This document shows, in pieces, positions 11,001-26,000 of a DNA stretch of 64,000 nt. Position 1 is the stretch's first letter, and each line of letters opens with the position of its first letter. The notes under the pieces are model-generated. The model made no database searches and was not told the origin of the DNA. It saw only the letters and a program-made list of their open reading frames with translations. Source of the DNA: Tyto alba (lineage: Eukaryota; Chordata; Aves; Strigiformes; Tytonidae); NCBI RefSeq assembly GCF_018691265.1, contig NW_024881295.1:16601904-16665903 (forward strand), written 5' to 3'. A program made the translations under genes and the position numbers.

Positions 11001-14000
11001 GCTCCCAACCATTCCCCTATAGCTGTCTATCTGTCTCTATTTGCAAGAGGGGAGCCTAAACAGGTTTTCCTAGGCTAAAATTAGCTGTTGTGATTATTTC
11101 ACCATTGCTGTGCTGGCTTTACTCCAGAGCTCACATCCAGGGTGGTGTATTGTTGTGCCATGAAAGTGCTGCAATGCACTGGGAAATCAGGCCTCAAGGT
11201 TAAAGTCTGCTTAGGGCTAGAAGAAATCTACTGGAAACCATAGGTAAGACTCTGCAACCCATAAATAAATAGAGTATTCTGGTTAGTGGAGAAGGCCATC
11301 TATTCCATTAAACGAATTTCTCCTAAGTGCATCCTTGTTGAAGGAACTGCATGTAGGTGGAACTGCTTAATGTGAATCATGTAACAGATTTCTGATGAAG
11401 TGCTCTGTCAATTATGAAAGCTATCTATTTTGATTTGGATGGCTCGGTGTTCAAGGCTGCTCTTCAACATCCTTATGTTCTCCATGTGGTATTGCTATCA
11501 TCAATTATTTAGAGGATGGTACAAATGCAAGTAGTGTATTACAGTGATGAGGTGCATAATCTACTCTGGCATTATCAAGCTGTAGTATCTCCACTGAGAG
11601 CAGTGAATTCATCAGGCTTGTTAGTCTCTGCCCCACACAGTTCTAGGAACCGAATCCAAGGGGTAAATCTTGACAACTTCTTTCAGGTCTGACACTTATT
11701 TCTCTTCATCAGTCTTGACATTCAGCATTTAGCCCTTCACCCCAGGCTCCATCTGCAATCAGTGAAGATAAATATGTGTCTGCAGACAACTATTTATTTC
11801 ACTTTGCTAAGAATAGAGGAAACCAGATGATATCTAAGGCCAAATGTACAAGTTCTGTACCTCTAAAGTTAGGCAAGATTAATTCCACTCAGGCAAAATG
11901 TAGTGAGTGAGACCAGCTGAACTCTGTGTTTCTCCTTGCTGACCAATGTCCTGGGCAGAATGTCCAAGTGCAGCACTTGCCTCCTGCTTTACTGCTTGTC
12001 TGGCTAGCAATCTGGGGAGAAAGCGTTGTCACTATAGTGGCTTAGAGAAATATGAGGGCATTCATACTCAGGAAGATGGAGTTTTCCCTGTCTGAAAAAG
12101 TAAGCACTTCTGCTGACTTTGAATTATTAATATTTATTTTCCTTTTTTTCTCTTTTTAGGGTGAAGTCTTGGGCAGATGCCTTCGGTGGGGAGCTGTACT
12201 CCATTGTGACTAAGTATTCAGGCTCTCTCCTGTTGCAGAAGGTATGCAAAAGCTGAGAGGTTTGCCTTGGCTTCTCGTCTCTTCATGTAGCCCTCCAAGG
12301 TTTCCCCCCAGGGTAGAAAAAGGCAAAACACACGGGCCCTCTGGCTAACTTTCAAAACCATGCAGGTCCATATCCATAAGCACAGAGTGATGCCCTGTGG
12401 CTGTTCTCTGTGAACTGAAGAGAGAGGGATTCAACTAATGCCTTTCCTGCTTTCATTAGCCATGGCTAAGGCCACCTAAATTGTCCCATTTTTAAAAAAT
12501 ACTCCTGTTTCCCCTCTGACGATTATTGCATGCCCTTCCATATGGACCCTTTGCTCCTCCCTTCCTAAGTGCATATCAGTCCCTCTCCTCCTGCTCATCA
12601 CTCACCAGCTCGTTGTCACCTCATCGTCCCTTCCTGCAGCTCTCCAGCTGGCACTTCTGTTTCTTTCTGCTTCCTCATCTGTCTTCCTCCAGTCACTCAT
12701 CAATTCTTTGAATTGTGCCTTTAAAACTCTGCTTTGGACAAGGTCTCTGAGGCAGGTGCCCTGGAAGCCTTGATATTCCAGAGGTACAAAGCTCTGCTTG
12801 CCTTGGTCACCAAACAACAGGCACTGTTTCACTCAGCTCTCTACCAAGCATTAAAGGGCGTAGCTTCAGGGGCTTTAAATAAATGGCCCTATTTGCAGCT
12901 GTAGAGAAGTTGAACTGTTTTAATTTGATTCCTGAAGTCAGGGGTGAATGGCTGCTCCTCTTCCAGGCTTGGTGAGCTCTGCACTGTGGCAGCAAGGCTG
13001 TGTGAATCAGCACCCCCCCCGGCGCTGCTCAGGGGGGCTGGTGGCTGCTGAGTGCATCTGAAGGGATGCAGTCCCCTCTCCACCTCATGTGGCCAGTCTG
13101 GTTCCTTTTCATTACTCTTCCTCTGATTCTTCTCTTCAACACAAGCCATGCAATACCTCTTAGGCCTTCCACGGTGTCTGATTTCTGTCTTTGTATTCGT
13201 AATAACACTCATATTCCAGTGCAAAAAAAGGATCTGGGTATCATTTGCCTTGCGTTGCTGCTGAGCCCTCTATTTCCCTGCCCCCACAGTGCTGCTTTCT
13301 GGAGTAAAGAGGCATCTCCTGCAACATCACTTTTGTTAGGCTTGGCCAAGAAGGGCCTTCAACATCCATCACAAAGGTCTATACGGATCATCAGATCTTC
13401 TTAGGTGCAATGTGCCATCGTGCAATAAAAAACTGCCCTCACCAATATAGGTACTTTGTGCGCTAATTATGAAGCAGCTGTGGTGGGATATAGATGCAGG
13501 CAAAAGTTTAGCTTTCAGCAGTTTTGATGATGCCTCTGCATTGCCTATTCTTCCATGGGGTCCCCAAGTGATAATTGCCAGAGGCAAAGTGACATGCTAA
13601 GGCATCTCTGGTGGGTGCTGGAGCTCTAGTGGCTAGGAGATACAGATTGGGGTTATCTGATAGTCAGGCATCTGTGTCTGATGCTGTATAGGTGTGCTTC
13701 AACACACCAACTGCCACTGCTCCTGTGGCTATTTCTACTAACAGATTAAGGGAGTTCATGTTCCTTAAGGTCCAAAAGTCAGTGGGACTAAGGAGACCAG
13801 GGGTTAGCTTGAAAATACCAGTGTTGTGAAAGTTAACAATGAAGACCAAGGATGGTAGATGTGGCACTGAGGTGAGTGTCAAGACAGCTGGTGCTGTGTT
13901 GGCCCCCTGGAGATGTTGCACCAGATCATTTAACCTCCCTCTGCCCGCACTATGTGTGTTGTCTCCCAGGATCTTGTTCTCTTTGGGGCCGGGGTTATAT

Positions 14001-17000
14001 GAGACCTGTAGATGCTAGTATAGTATCACTAAAAATGATAGTCATGGCAACCAGGTCTTGAACAAAAATGTATAACTGTCAGCTTTTGGTGTAACTCATT
14101 GGAAGTGAAGAAAGCAAATTTCTGATTAAAAAGAAGCCTGAGCATAACCAAACCCAATCTAGCTTTCATGTCAAGTCAGGTTTATATTTCCCTGGTGGTC
14201 TGACAGCCTTATAAAATAATAGCATTTGCCTGCCCCAGTCCACATCCACATGGTTTTGTGCTTGGAGAGGAGAAGGTGTCTGGTTTGTGCTTGCATCTAT
14301 TGGGCCCTGGATGCAGCACAGACCAAGTGTGTTTTGCACAGTCTCTGGAAATCCCTAAGTGAGACAGTGTTACCTGGGACTCACTGTCACCACTTCCAGC
14401 AGAGGGTACTTGATCCTAGCCTTGCTCTGTTAACACTCCAGAAAAAGGTCATCTCCTAAATGCATGTCCTATCCTACCCTGCCCTAACTTTACTTAAGCA
14501 GTTTAAACAGCTCAGGTCTACCTTTCAACCCTCAGGTCTCAGCTTTTTAAGCACTTTCATTTCCCCTCATTTCCCTGGGACTGGGGAAGTAGTCCCAGGG
14601 ATGTCCTCTTATTTCCCTGGGACCAGGGAAATAGGTGAGGACCAGCCAGCATCCCACTTCTTTAGTCCTCTCAGCCTTCATTTCTTTAGCAAGCACTGGG
14701 TCAGACACCTTCTCACAAATCAGCATCCTAAAGCAGGGACCATCCTGGAGGGCTCCCTCTGCATCCCTGACGCTTATAGTGCTGCAGGACAGCTTCAGGA
14801 GGATGCAGACAGATCTTTTACTAATATAGTACTATTAGGATACAGATTAATAACAGGCAACATTCTCATGTCCCATGAGAATGCTCCTTGGCAGACCCCA
14901 AATAGCTTTATGTAGATCACCACACTGGTGCAGATTGCGGGCAAGTCAGGCCAGGGGAGCCCAAATGCACCAAAGTCTGGAAATCCAAACACATGTGTTC
15001 CCCAGGCACCTTTCCCTTTTGGGGTCTTTGCCTCTTTTTCACATGAAATATTTCTCTGTGAGCATGAGTATGCGCAGACCACCAGAAGGGTGGGGAGCAG
15101 TGTAAAGACCCAGACGATTCTTTCCTTGGTGCTTAAATGAATGGGCATTTTGCCTTTGAGGAAATACAAACTGAGAGATGACAGCACCTTTCATATTTTA
15201 CTTCATGTCTCCCTTGTCAATGATAGGCTTGACATAACTAGCTTATTGTTGCTTTGAGAGCCATAATTTTTCAGTTACTGGATGTTTACAAGTAAGCCTT
15301 CTCTTCAACAATGAGCATAAACATTCTTTAGTGGATTTCCATTTGGTTGGTTTTCTTTGGGTTTTTTTTGTTTGTTTTCCCCCAGAACCCTAATATCATG
15401 TTACAAACCCAAACAATTTCTTACCTAAGCTTTATTGTTCCTAGAGACCTGGTAAACCAATACATATCTCGAGTCCGCAAAGGCAGGTTCTCACCCTGGA
15501 TCAGAGAGCTTTGAGGAAGTCCCCAGGCAAATCTCTGTCCCAAGCAGTCAGGATATCATCAAATTAAACCTCACAGCGATAGCAAAAGCTGAAGAGTAGC
15601 TTTGGTTTGATGGCTGAAGCATTCCTTGTATTCTCTTGACCATTATGCAGCAGAGGTTAAGATAAGCTTATGCACTTTAACCTGGCTCAGAGATGATAGA
15701 TCTGTATTAAAATGGTGGCCAGGGACTAGGACAGCTGAGGGCAATACGGCTGGAGTAGAGAGGCAATGTGACAGGCTGAGCAGGGGGAGGGCAGTGGCAT
15801 CTCCCAGAGCCAAGGAACAGAAAGTTTGAACCTGCAGCTTATTAGTTCTGTTTGCCAGTCCTGCTCCTGCAGTTGGCCAGGCAGAGACCAAAGGCCCGGG
15901 GCCACCACCAGCAGCCATGCCAGGGGGATGCCATGGTGGCTCCGGGCTTCTGAGTGTTTGAGTATTACCTCCTGCTTCCTCCTGTAGCTGAGGTGCCGAC
16001 TGCTTTCTCTGGTGGATAGAGCTGGGAAGGGACAGTAGGGCTTGGCTCCGGCTATGTAATTACTAGAAAGCACTACAAATAACTACATGGCAAAGAACAA
16101 ACAAATTAAAGAAGTTCAGTCGAGACACTTTCCTGGGTGAAGATGAAAGAAATGTCTTTCACACTCTTAATATAGTTTCACTAGCAGTGAGTAATGCAAC
16201 GCTGTGTACTTCAATGGGCTAAATTTCATGGAGGTGGGAACAAGAAAATATATTTGGTGACATATCTCTGTTCATAGATAAAACTTAGGGTACCGAATCC
16301 TGGATCTTCCACTTTTTAAATCACCACCCCCATCCCTGCAGGAAGAGAATCTTAATGAATTGCTCCTGCTGTTTTAAAGGAATACTAAGTATTAGATGAA
16401 TATGAAAAGATTTTCTGTTAGATCTGAGATAACTTCTTGGCCCCTTTTCAACATCAGATCCTTTCAGCCAGTTCTCTCAAGCCCATGGCTGATTCATGTT
16501 CTGTAAATTATAATGATTTGACAACCTGAACCCTAAACTCAGGTTGCGCAGGTTAATCTTGGTCGGCTACAAGCATCTGTGTTGACATTTGCTGAGTACT
16601 TTCAGCGATGCTGTCTGGTAACAGTACTGAAATCACAGCTACTACTCTGATGCCCACCTTTAGGAACTCTTGCAGTGAATATTATTTTATAGCAGGAGAT
16701 TTTAGTGGCAGGAATGCAGATACAAAATGACTTGCTGGATTGTTTGTAGGAAGAAAGCTCAAAGGGGATCTGAGCTCAAACCTGGTGTATTCCTTGCAGC
16801 CAAGCGAAACTTTGCAGAAAGTCTGTTTGTTGGTTTTTGTTTGTTTTTGGTTTTGTTTTTTTTTTGGTCTTCCCATCTCTGTCTAGTTCCCAGGGCTGAG
16901 ACATGTGAATGGTATTAGCAGACTGCTCATGATTGTTCATGATTACTTTTACCCTATTAACATCTGCTTGTCAATGTGTCAAAAGCACATTAAAAAATAA

Positions 17001-20000
17001 TTGAGAGGTTAAGAGCCCTGTTCTTTTTAATTTGAGATATGACCCAAGGTAACCGATGGCAGGTCACTTTGTAAAGCACGTGCTTGGCCATGCTGGTGTC
17101 GTCCCCCCCTTTGCTAGCTTTCCCAGGAGAGATTACCCTCCTCCCCCCGAGGAGAGCCTGATTAAAGCCTAGCCTGGCAGAGATCACTTCCCTCCCAACG
17201 AAACCATGACACGGAGCTGAATGGGACAGGCACCAGCTGGGATGCGTGCTCTGGTCTTGTCAGCAGCCAGGGACCTCAGTCAGGGGATGGTTGTTGCACA
17301 TCCCTCTTTCGAACAGCGTGGTTACACTAACCTTCATGCTCAACCCAACCTCCTCCTCCTCCCCCGCCCTGTCCCAGCTACCGAGCCGCAGCAGAGGGGA
17401 TGCGAGGCCCGGCGGTTTTAATCCAGTAAAACCCTTGCTGTTAATCATGCCAGGCAGAGTGAGCAGCCTCCCTTCCATGCCTGCTGGAGGCTGGATGCTG
17501 CTGCTATTTCTGTCTGACCTCCTCATCTGGCCCACCCTCAAGGCATTTCTTACTCTGCCTGTGTTCAGCCGACATCGTGGATGGTCAGTGAGCTTCTTGA
17601 ACAAAAGGAGCTCCACTCGCTCACCCTGAAGACGTGTGGAGTCCTTCCATGCCCCCCTGCCCCACATACACCTTCTTCTAATTCAAAAGTGCCCTTACAG
17701 CCCCTACCATCATCATACCCTTTTCAACACCTCATTTTGTACCAGCACAAGAAGTCCAGCCCTGGCGGAGATTCCTGTTATGGTGCTAATATAACATGAA
17801 GATGGAGGGGGTGTGTATACACTGCAGAGAGAAATGATGATGAGGGACCCGAGAAATTCAATCGGTTGCCTTCGTGCTTCCACATTGCTGGGAAAAGAAG
17901 GCTCTGTCTTCTCTGAAATAGGTTAACTGTATTGTGTCCTTTTGCAGGTTTTTTTACTCTTTCTTTCTGCTTATCTCCTAGCTTTGGGATTTTTTGAAAA
18001 GGTGAAATAAAGGCCATTGTGTCCAATCTTGTAAAGGCAGATTTAGGGTGGCAGATTACTGTTACACAGTTTTGGAGTAGTCTCGGATTTTTAATGCCTA
18101 GATTATATAAAACATGGCCAGAAGAAACTGGTTATCTCTAAAGCTGTCAGATCCTGATCCTCCTCATTACAGCATCTCTCCCAGTGGAGGCATCACTAAG
18201 TAGCCGTGCTCATAATTCCTAGTTTCTGGGAATCACTTCTGTGCGGCTCTTGGCCCAAAGCATGCTCATGCATACTGAATAAGTAACATCATAACTGTCT
18301 CGCTGACCTTTCCTTGGCAGTTTCCCACCTAAGCACTAAGCAGGCCCTTCTTGCTGCAGACCTGACAAGTTACCCTACAGAGAGGATGGTACTGTGGGAG
18401 GACAGGACATGCACTAGCATGACATCTTTCCCACTAGTGACCCAGAGCACATGACATAGGAGGTGAATTAATGACAGCATACAGCTCCATTCCCTTGCCC
18501 TTCCCTCTGCCTTAAGTAAATTTCAGGTATGTGATGCATATGATGATGATATGGATGTAAGCACAATGTGTAATTTAGGTTTTCAAAAGTCAGTCTTCTG
18601 CTTCTCTCTCTTATTTGTAGGTACTAATAGCTTCAGGTACATGGCTGTTTTCAACAGCCACAAGCTCATAACTGGATCAGTTGCTTAGTCAAGATGCTTT
18701 GTGTTACAGCCAGTGATCTGCACACACCCAAATTATGTGGTGAAAAGGGAGGAAAGGCAAAGATGGGAGAAGGTGATAAATCAGACCCATTCTTTCAACA
18801 TATCTTTCTTCACGAAAGACAATACCCAGCTAACAATAACAGATTCACCCTTCTCCTTATGAGCCTCCTGCTCAGCAGGATTTTCTGCTTTTCCTTGGGT
18901 AGAAGTACAAAGATGTGGAGCCAACTCTGAAGATCAAAGAGGTGGATGGCTTGGAGCTGGTGAAGAAGTTCTCGGAGCAGATGGAAAGCATGCTCCTCAG
19001 GAAGGTCGAAGCTGTTGAGGTATGACTATGGGGCCTATGGGAAGGAAGTCCCATCCTGTCAGCCCCAGAGCGGGAGACACAGGCCTCCTGACTGTACCAG
19101 GAGCGTGTGGGCGCAGGGGTTGCATGAGGACTCCCTTGCCCAACCAAATGCCTGTTGGTGCAGCTGGCTGTTCAGTCTGAGCTTTAAGTAGACGCTGGTG
19201 GGAGGATGTGGGCGTTCAGACAAGGGAATGCTGGCTTCTCCCTCAGCCCAAAGTATGAAATAAGATAAAAACAACGTCTAGGAATAAATATGAGGGAATG
19301 AACACTCTTTTAGGAGAAAAGAGCTGTTTAAAGAGAAAAAAACCTCTCACAAATTAAAATAAAGTTCATCCTTGCATAATGCACTCTGGCCATTAAAGGC
19401 TAGTAGCTTGTTTCAGCTGTGTGTGTGGCTCAAGGGAAATTCCTTGCAGCCCCTGAACACAAGCTGCAAGAAAGCTGCTTGGATTTCCAGCTGTGTACAT
19501 GGGGAAGTGTGGAGGAGGTGGCAAGAGGTCTTTAGCTGTTGGTGTGTTGGAGATCAGACAGAGCAGGTAATCGTTATGGCCCCTCTTACTTCTTGCATCT
19601 AAGGATCTATCATATTCCCTTATATTTACCCACTATGAAAAGCATGTTTCTGTAGTCAGAGCCTTGACTGTTTAAGGAGTCTAATGTGGAAAAGTAATCC
19701 AGAAACACATCATTTGAATCTCAAAGTGAAATGTGGGCATATTTAGACCCAGAGCTTTGGCCCATAATATCAAATTCATAGCCAGACTTTTCCAGTCTTT
19801 GGATTGCTTTATCCTTTGTAAAGGAGCAAAAAGTAGTTTTGCTGAGACTGTTGCTGGTTGTGCAACTCTGAAAACACGTACATGTTTAGCTGGATTCCTT
19901 CCCAGTCTGTACCAATTGAGAATTAGTGCCCTGAAGCAATATATTGGAGAATACTAGTTGATTATATTCCCTTCCATAATGGTAAGAGCTTATAAATGGC

Positions 20001-23000
20001 CACAGCATCACTCAACTCTTTACAAAATCAAGTCATGGTCTTTGTCTTGGTAACAATACCAGACTGAGACTCCCACAAGGCCTTTTCCTTTGATGAGATC
20101 CTGACATCAGGCTGGGTCTGAAATGCCTTTCCCATGGCTTTTTGGAAGGGTTCATGGAAAATGCAACTTAATCTCTGTCTGTTGTTTCTGTAAATGGACA
20201 TGTTTCTGTTTGTATATGTCCTGTGATATCTAAGATTGCTCAGGGGTTCACTAGGGACTCTGGAGTAAGTAGGTGTGAATATACTTGGCAATAAATAGCT
20301 GTGAATATGCCTTCCAAGCTGTAAAGTTGCAGCACAGAATGACAGATCAGCAGAAAAAGGAGGGAAAAAGGCAAGTTTATAGCCCTTTGACTGTTGTGGT
20401 GAAGGATGTAGTCCTGTGTCTTTTCACTAACCATGTGAATGGCTGATACAGCTGGAAGAGCTTCTGGAGGGCTTTCTACAGCATCCCCTCATCTTTTTTT
20501 TCTGTGTGCTTGCATTAGAGGTTGGTGGAAGCAGCAGAAGATGCAGATCTGAACCATGAGTACAACTCCTCACTGGAGGTAAGTTTATCCCTGTCAGTGA
20601 CAAAATATGACATAATTCCTCAGAGAGACAAGCCAAAAGGCAGGCCTAGCAGCACCCAGACACTTCAGACTCATAGACAGGACAGGAGTTTCCTTGTCTG
20701 CAGGACACTCAACTTGTCTAGAAACCAGTGTGATTAATCAACTCCCTTGGCAGATCCCAGACCTAGTAACACCTAGGAGGTCAGTCGCTCTGGCTTCAGG
20801 AGGGGAAGGATTTAGGAAGACACTGGGTTACGTGATGTTATTGGCATTACATTTACTGCACACCAACTCTGTCATTATGTGATGTGTTAGTCCAAACTAG
20901 CTGGTGGTTTGTGGGTTACTTGACTGGAAAATGAGCTAAAAATTATGTATGAGCAGTGAGGAGGATGCTGCTACAAATACCCACAACAAACTGTTAATTC
21001 CTATCAGCTGAGTTTCTCACCATCTCTCTCAACAGCTCCCATCATCTTTACCCTGCAGACACCTGCTTGTCAAGACACCCTTTTAGGTGAAAGCTTGGTG
21101 CTGTCCAAGCAATTCGGACAATTGGCTTTCTGTTAAAAACTGTAGCCAAGCTATGGGATTATTGCTGGTGAAGGGAACTGGAGTGAAAACTCTGATGAAG
21201 GAAGTCCACTGTCTACAGTACGAGCACAGAGTGCTTAGCAGAAGTACAGGCTATCCCTGCACGTACACCTCTTCATGCTAGGAAAGGATAGGAATGAAAA
21301 TGCTTCTTTGAATCAAACTACCAATTTCACCTCTCCTACCTCTTTATTTAAGACTCATGTTAAAGTCATGCTAGTTGGATCAGCTCCATTCACAGTAAGG
21401 GTCACAGGTGAGTTGAGGTATATGACCCTGTATTTGCACACACAGTTCACACCCCCTGAGTACTGTTAGTGTTTGAACATAAATCCTTAAATAACCTCTG
21501 CCCTCAGATAAAGTCAACAAGAACATCTTAAAAACATCTGTTATCCAAGGGTGAAGAGTGTCCTGAAGATACTAAAGTGACAGTGGATGCTAAATCTGCA
21601 GTGGCCTTCACAGAGGGAAAACTGTGTTGTCTTTGAGCACCTTCTGCTCTATCCTTTGCTCCTTGCCTACTGCTTGGAGTGACAGAGTGAGGGGATAATC
21701 CTGACTGGATGTACATCAGGAGTTAACTCTAGTAAATGACAGCTGTAGAGACAGGGCAAGTAAGTTCAGCATTGACATGCCCTGTAGCAAAACTGGGATC
21801 TAAACCCAGTGAGACACCCCACCTCTCTGTCTAGTCGCTTAAATACCTCTGAGGGACCACAGGAGTCTGCCACTGTGTCCCTTTACTCTCAGGTGGCTCT
21901 TCTGCTGGTGGTTATGACCATGATTTCAGTCATGTGGACATCTGACAGTAAGAAACTGGGCAGAAACCATCACTTGGGCAGCTTGACACTTTTCAGTAGG
22001 TAATGGATCTTGTTTGCTGCTCGTCTTGATCCTATCTGAAGCCTAGATTCTCCAGATGTCCCTTTTCTGTTTTAAGGAAGGGGTTTTTTTTCATGCAGTA
22101 CTGGTAATAGTCTGTCGTTTTCTCTCTTGTTGTCTTTCTCTTGTCTGTTGTCTTCATCAACAGTTTGATTACTACAACTCTCTCCTGATTAATGAGAAGG
22201 ATGAAAATGACAATTATGTGGAGCTTGGAGATGAATTCATTTTAGAGCCAAATGAGCATTTCAATAACCTGCTGGTGAACACAACATACAGTAATATCCA
22301 GCTCCCCACCAATGTCTACAACAAAGGTAAGGGCCTCTACTGGCCTCTACTTGCTTGCTACTAGTAAGTTGCTGTGTAAACTACTAGTAATAATACTGAA
22401 AGAAAGGATGGGAATAGAAAAAAATAACTTACAGAAAACAAAACAGGGCTGGAAAGGTAGTGTCCCAAGGCACATTCATGTCTGTTTTGTAGTCTGTCAC
22501 TATGACAGGGCTTAGGTATAATCTGCTCTTAGAGGAATTCTAATGATGGATAGTCCTCCATCTTAGTCAGGCAGTATAGTCTCCTATGGTTCATCTACCC
22601 AATCAAAGATACTGTGAGACAAACTGTGGTGTGAATTTACTGACAATTGTTACTCTGTACAAAGGGTCAGATACATCAAGGTCTTTGTTTGTCAAGGATC
22701 TCATTGATTTCAGCTGAGAATTTAGACCCAAAGTACCTTTGTATTATGAGGCACTAATGCCTCATGGGGACACGCTTATTTCCCAGTGAGCACATACATC
22801 AATGACTGAGTGTATTTCACAACTGCTACCAGGATGTGACTGTTTTGGGCTATTTTCTGTTCTCAGCAAGCCTTTGGTGGTACTTTGGCAGCTGCAGGGC
22901 CCCAGGGAGGTACCCAGGCTCACATGGCCTCATCCAGTCCCTGGACTGTGTCCTCTCCCCCTGCACATTCACACCACTCTAGCTACACACCAGAAACCAG

Positions 23001-26000
23001 TCCATCCCCAGGCTGGTCAGCATACTGCCAATTCTGCAGAGACACCAGCTGTGATTGTTCTAAGTTTACTGCTCTTTTTTGGCCAACATTCAAAGCTGCC
23101 TGAACTGGCTCCTTCCCTGCCTCCCCATCAGCTCTTCCTCTTGCATACGTTTTGGCAAGAAAAAAAAGCGCCATTACTTCTCATAGATGGAGCTCATTTA
23201 GAGTCTTCAGGATCAGATGGGGCAGGCGCTGGTGACTGTGCTCACAACTGCTACGTTATTTGGAGGGACAATAGAAGGAGTTCTATTTCTCCCATGATTT
23301 TAAATTAATTCCATCTGGTCTGACAGGCCCAGACACCAACATTTTGCTCACAATAGAGCCACCAGCAGAGCTGGCTGTGGGTAGCTATAGCCCAGCTACA
23401 CAAAGTGGGCTGCTGCGTACAGCAGCACACAGAAAGGGATGGACAAACGGCCGCTGCCAGAGACAGCAGAGAGGCACTGCCCAGCCAGCTGATTTCTTGC
23501 CTGTATAGCTTGACACAAACCATCCAGCTGCTCTGGCTGTGGCTGCAGGATGAGCAGGAGATGGAGGAGGAGGAGGGCTGCTTCCATGCCCGGGCCTCCT
23601 CCCGGGAGCAGCGCCTGGAAGTACTCACTCCCTCTCTTGCAAACAGCAGCAATCCTGGCTCTCCACAGCTCTTCTGGCTCCCTTCCTGCAGGAGTTACTT
23701 TGGCCTCATTACTGGGGAGTCAGAGTTCAATTTTTCCCCCATTTTGACCAAAACCACCTTTAGTAAAGCAACTAAACAGGAAATGGTAGGTCAAAGCCCC
23801 ATTCCTTTCAACATTAATACAGTTAATCCTACAATGACCGGTTTCTTATAATTTCCTGTTTCTATTGCTGCTGCTCTGTTTGGTCTCCTGAGGCAATGAG
23901 TCAACACAGACACCAAATATATGCTGCCTCTTATGAGTTCTTGCAAGTCTGAAACTCACTATTGATTCTGATGAGATCAGGGGCAGGGGAGGACAGCTCA
24001 GGCTTGGTGAAAGAAAGGACAGACAAATTAAAAATAGAGAATTGTTGGGAAAAAGAGGAGAGAGATAAATGGCATGTAAATCCTAGAGCTCCTCTGTCTT
24101 AGGAAATTACATCTAGAATAAATTTAAACACTTTTTGCAGAAAGGCTGTTCCACTTAGCAGTGAATCAGGCAGTTGCCTTACAACAGACAAATGTCCCCT
24201 CTTAGGTAGCAGCTGCATCCTGCCTGCGTGGTGTGTCAGTTGTGCTCAGCACAGTGCTGGTTTTCCTGGGTGTCTCAGAGTCCTCTTCCAACCAGATGTA
24301 ACACCCTAGGGCAGACACATCTGGAAAGAGAAATGGGGATAATAGCGTATGACCAAGCTGAGATCACCTGTAATGGCCAGGATTTACTTGAACGATACAT
24401 CCAATCCCCTGCCCAATCTCAAAGGTTTGGACCAGGCTGCATTCCTCTTAGGACTGCCTTTGTTCCCATTCCCCTCCTCCATTGGGGGAGGTGTATCCTC
24501 CCTTCTTTTACACACTTTTTTTCCCCATTTTCTATTCTTTCCCCCACAGACCCTGACATCCTGAATGGCGTTTACATGTCAGAAGCCTTGAATCCTATTT
24601 TTGTGGACAACTTCGAAAGGGATCCCACGCTGACCTGGCAGTACTTTGGCAGCTCCACTGGATTCTTCAGGCTCTACCCAGGTAAAAGAGCAGAGATTGG
24701 CTTTGCTCTTTCAGTGCAGCACAATAGTCTTGCAGGACAGGGTCCTTGCCATGAAAAAGCCCAATCTGGGAAGCTTGGGGATAGTATGGCCTCATGAAGG
24801 ACAGTGTGTAGTGCACAATATATTCGGTGCATGGGCTGCTGTTATTTAGACTGAAGGAACAGTGTCCATGGCAGGCATAAACTCCTTTTTTCCCACGTGG
24901 ACCAGCCTCCCAGGCATGTTGCCCCTGCAACCCCAGAGAAGCGTGCTTGCAGGGATGTACCTTGGGCAGACCACCTTCCAAAAAGCTCACAAAACACCAC
25001 GGCAGGACGTGTGAATCTCACAGGCAGGGTACAGAGGCTGCAGGAGGGCTCTCTGCCTCATGGTCCCCTGTGGTTTTGGTGGCAGCCACAGCCTCTCTCC
25101 ATCTCTGGGGCCACATATGGCAGATGCAGCTGGTCAGGCGGACTTGTCCACTTGCCAGCTGCAAGCAGCATGTAAGGTCATGGTACAAGAGGGAGGCTCC
25201 GTGTTCAGAGGAATCCATGAGATCCTCTGCAGTAGTAGCTTGGCCTGGTGACCCCTTCATCAGATGGCTGCATGCCCTTGTTCTGTGACCTGTCACATGT
25301 TGTGGAAAGGGAAAGCAGAGATGACACAATACAGCACAAATACAGGCTGGGTGATGAGTGGACTGAGAGCAGACCTGAGGAGAAGGACTTGGGGTTGTTG
25401 GTTTATGAGAAGCTCACCGTGGCCCAGAAATGTGCATTTGCAACTCAGAAAGCCAACCATGCCCTTGGCTGCATCAAAAGAAGCATGACCAGCAGGTTGA
25501 GGGAGGTGATTTTCCCCCGCTACTCTACTGTTGTGATACCCCACCTGAAGTACTGCATTCAGCTCTGGGGCCCCCATCATAAGAAGGACACGGACCTGTT
25601 GGAGCATGTCCAGAGGAGGCCACAAAGATGACCAGGGAGCTGGAGCATCTCCCTTATGAGGGCAGGCTGAAAGAGTTTGGGTTGTTCAGCCTGGAGAAGA
25701 GAAGACTCTGGGGAGACCTTATAGCGGCCTTCCAGTACGTACAGGGGGCCTACAAAAAAAGCTAGAGAGGGACTTTTTACGAGGCATATAGTGACAGGAC
25801 AAGGGATAATGGCTTTAAATTGAAAGAGGGTAGATTTAGACTAGATATAAGAACAAATTCTGCACTATGAGGGTGTTGAGACACTGGAATGGGTTTCCCA
25901 GAGAAGCTGTGGCTGCCCCCTCCCTGGAATTGTTCAAGGCCAGGTTGGACGGGGCTTTGAGAAACCTGGTCTAGTAGAAGTTGTCCTTGCCCACAGCAGA

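Larger units (their letters stand above)
12242..18902 (+). other. CACNA2D4 intron 2
   Basis: 6,661 bp. It holds two adjacent perfect inverted repeats (14572-14632) and T- and TTTG-rich tracts at 15345-15382 and 16823-16867. Nothing else stands out; open frames here lack coding features. Confidence 0.8.
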
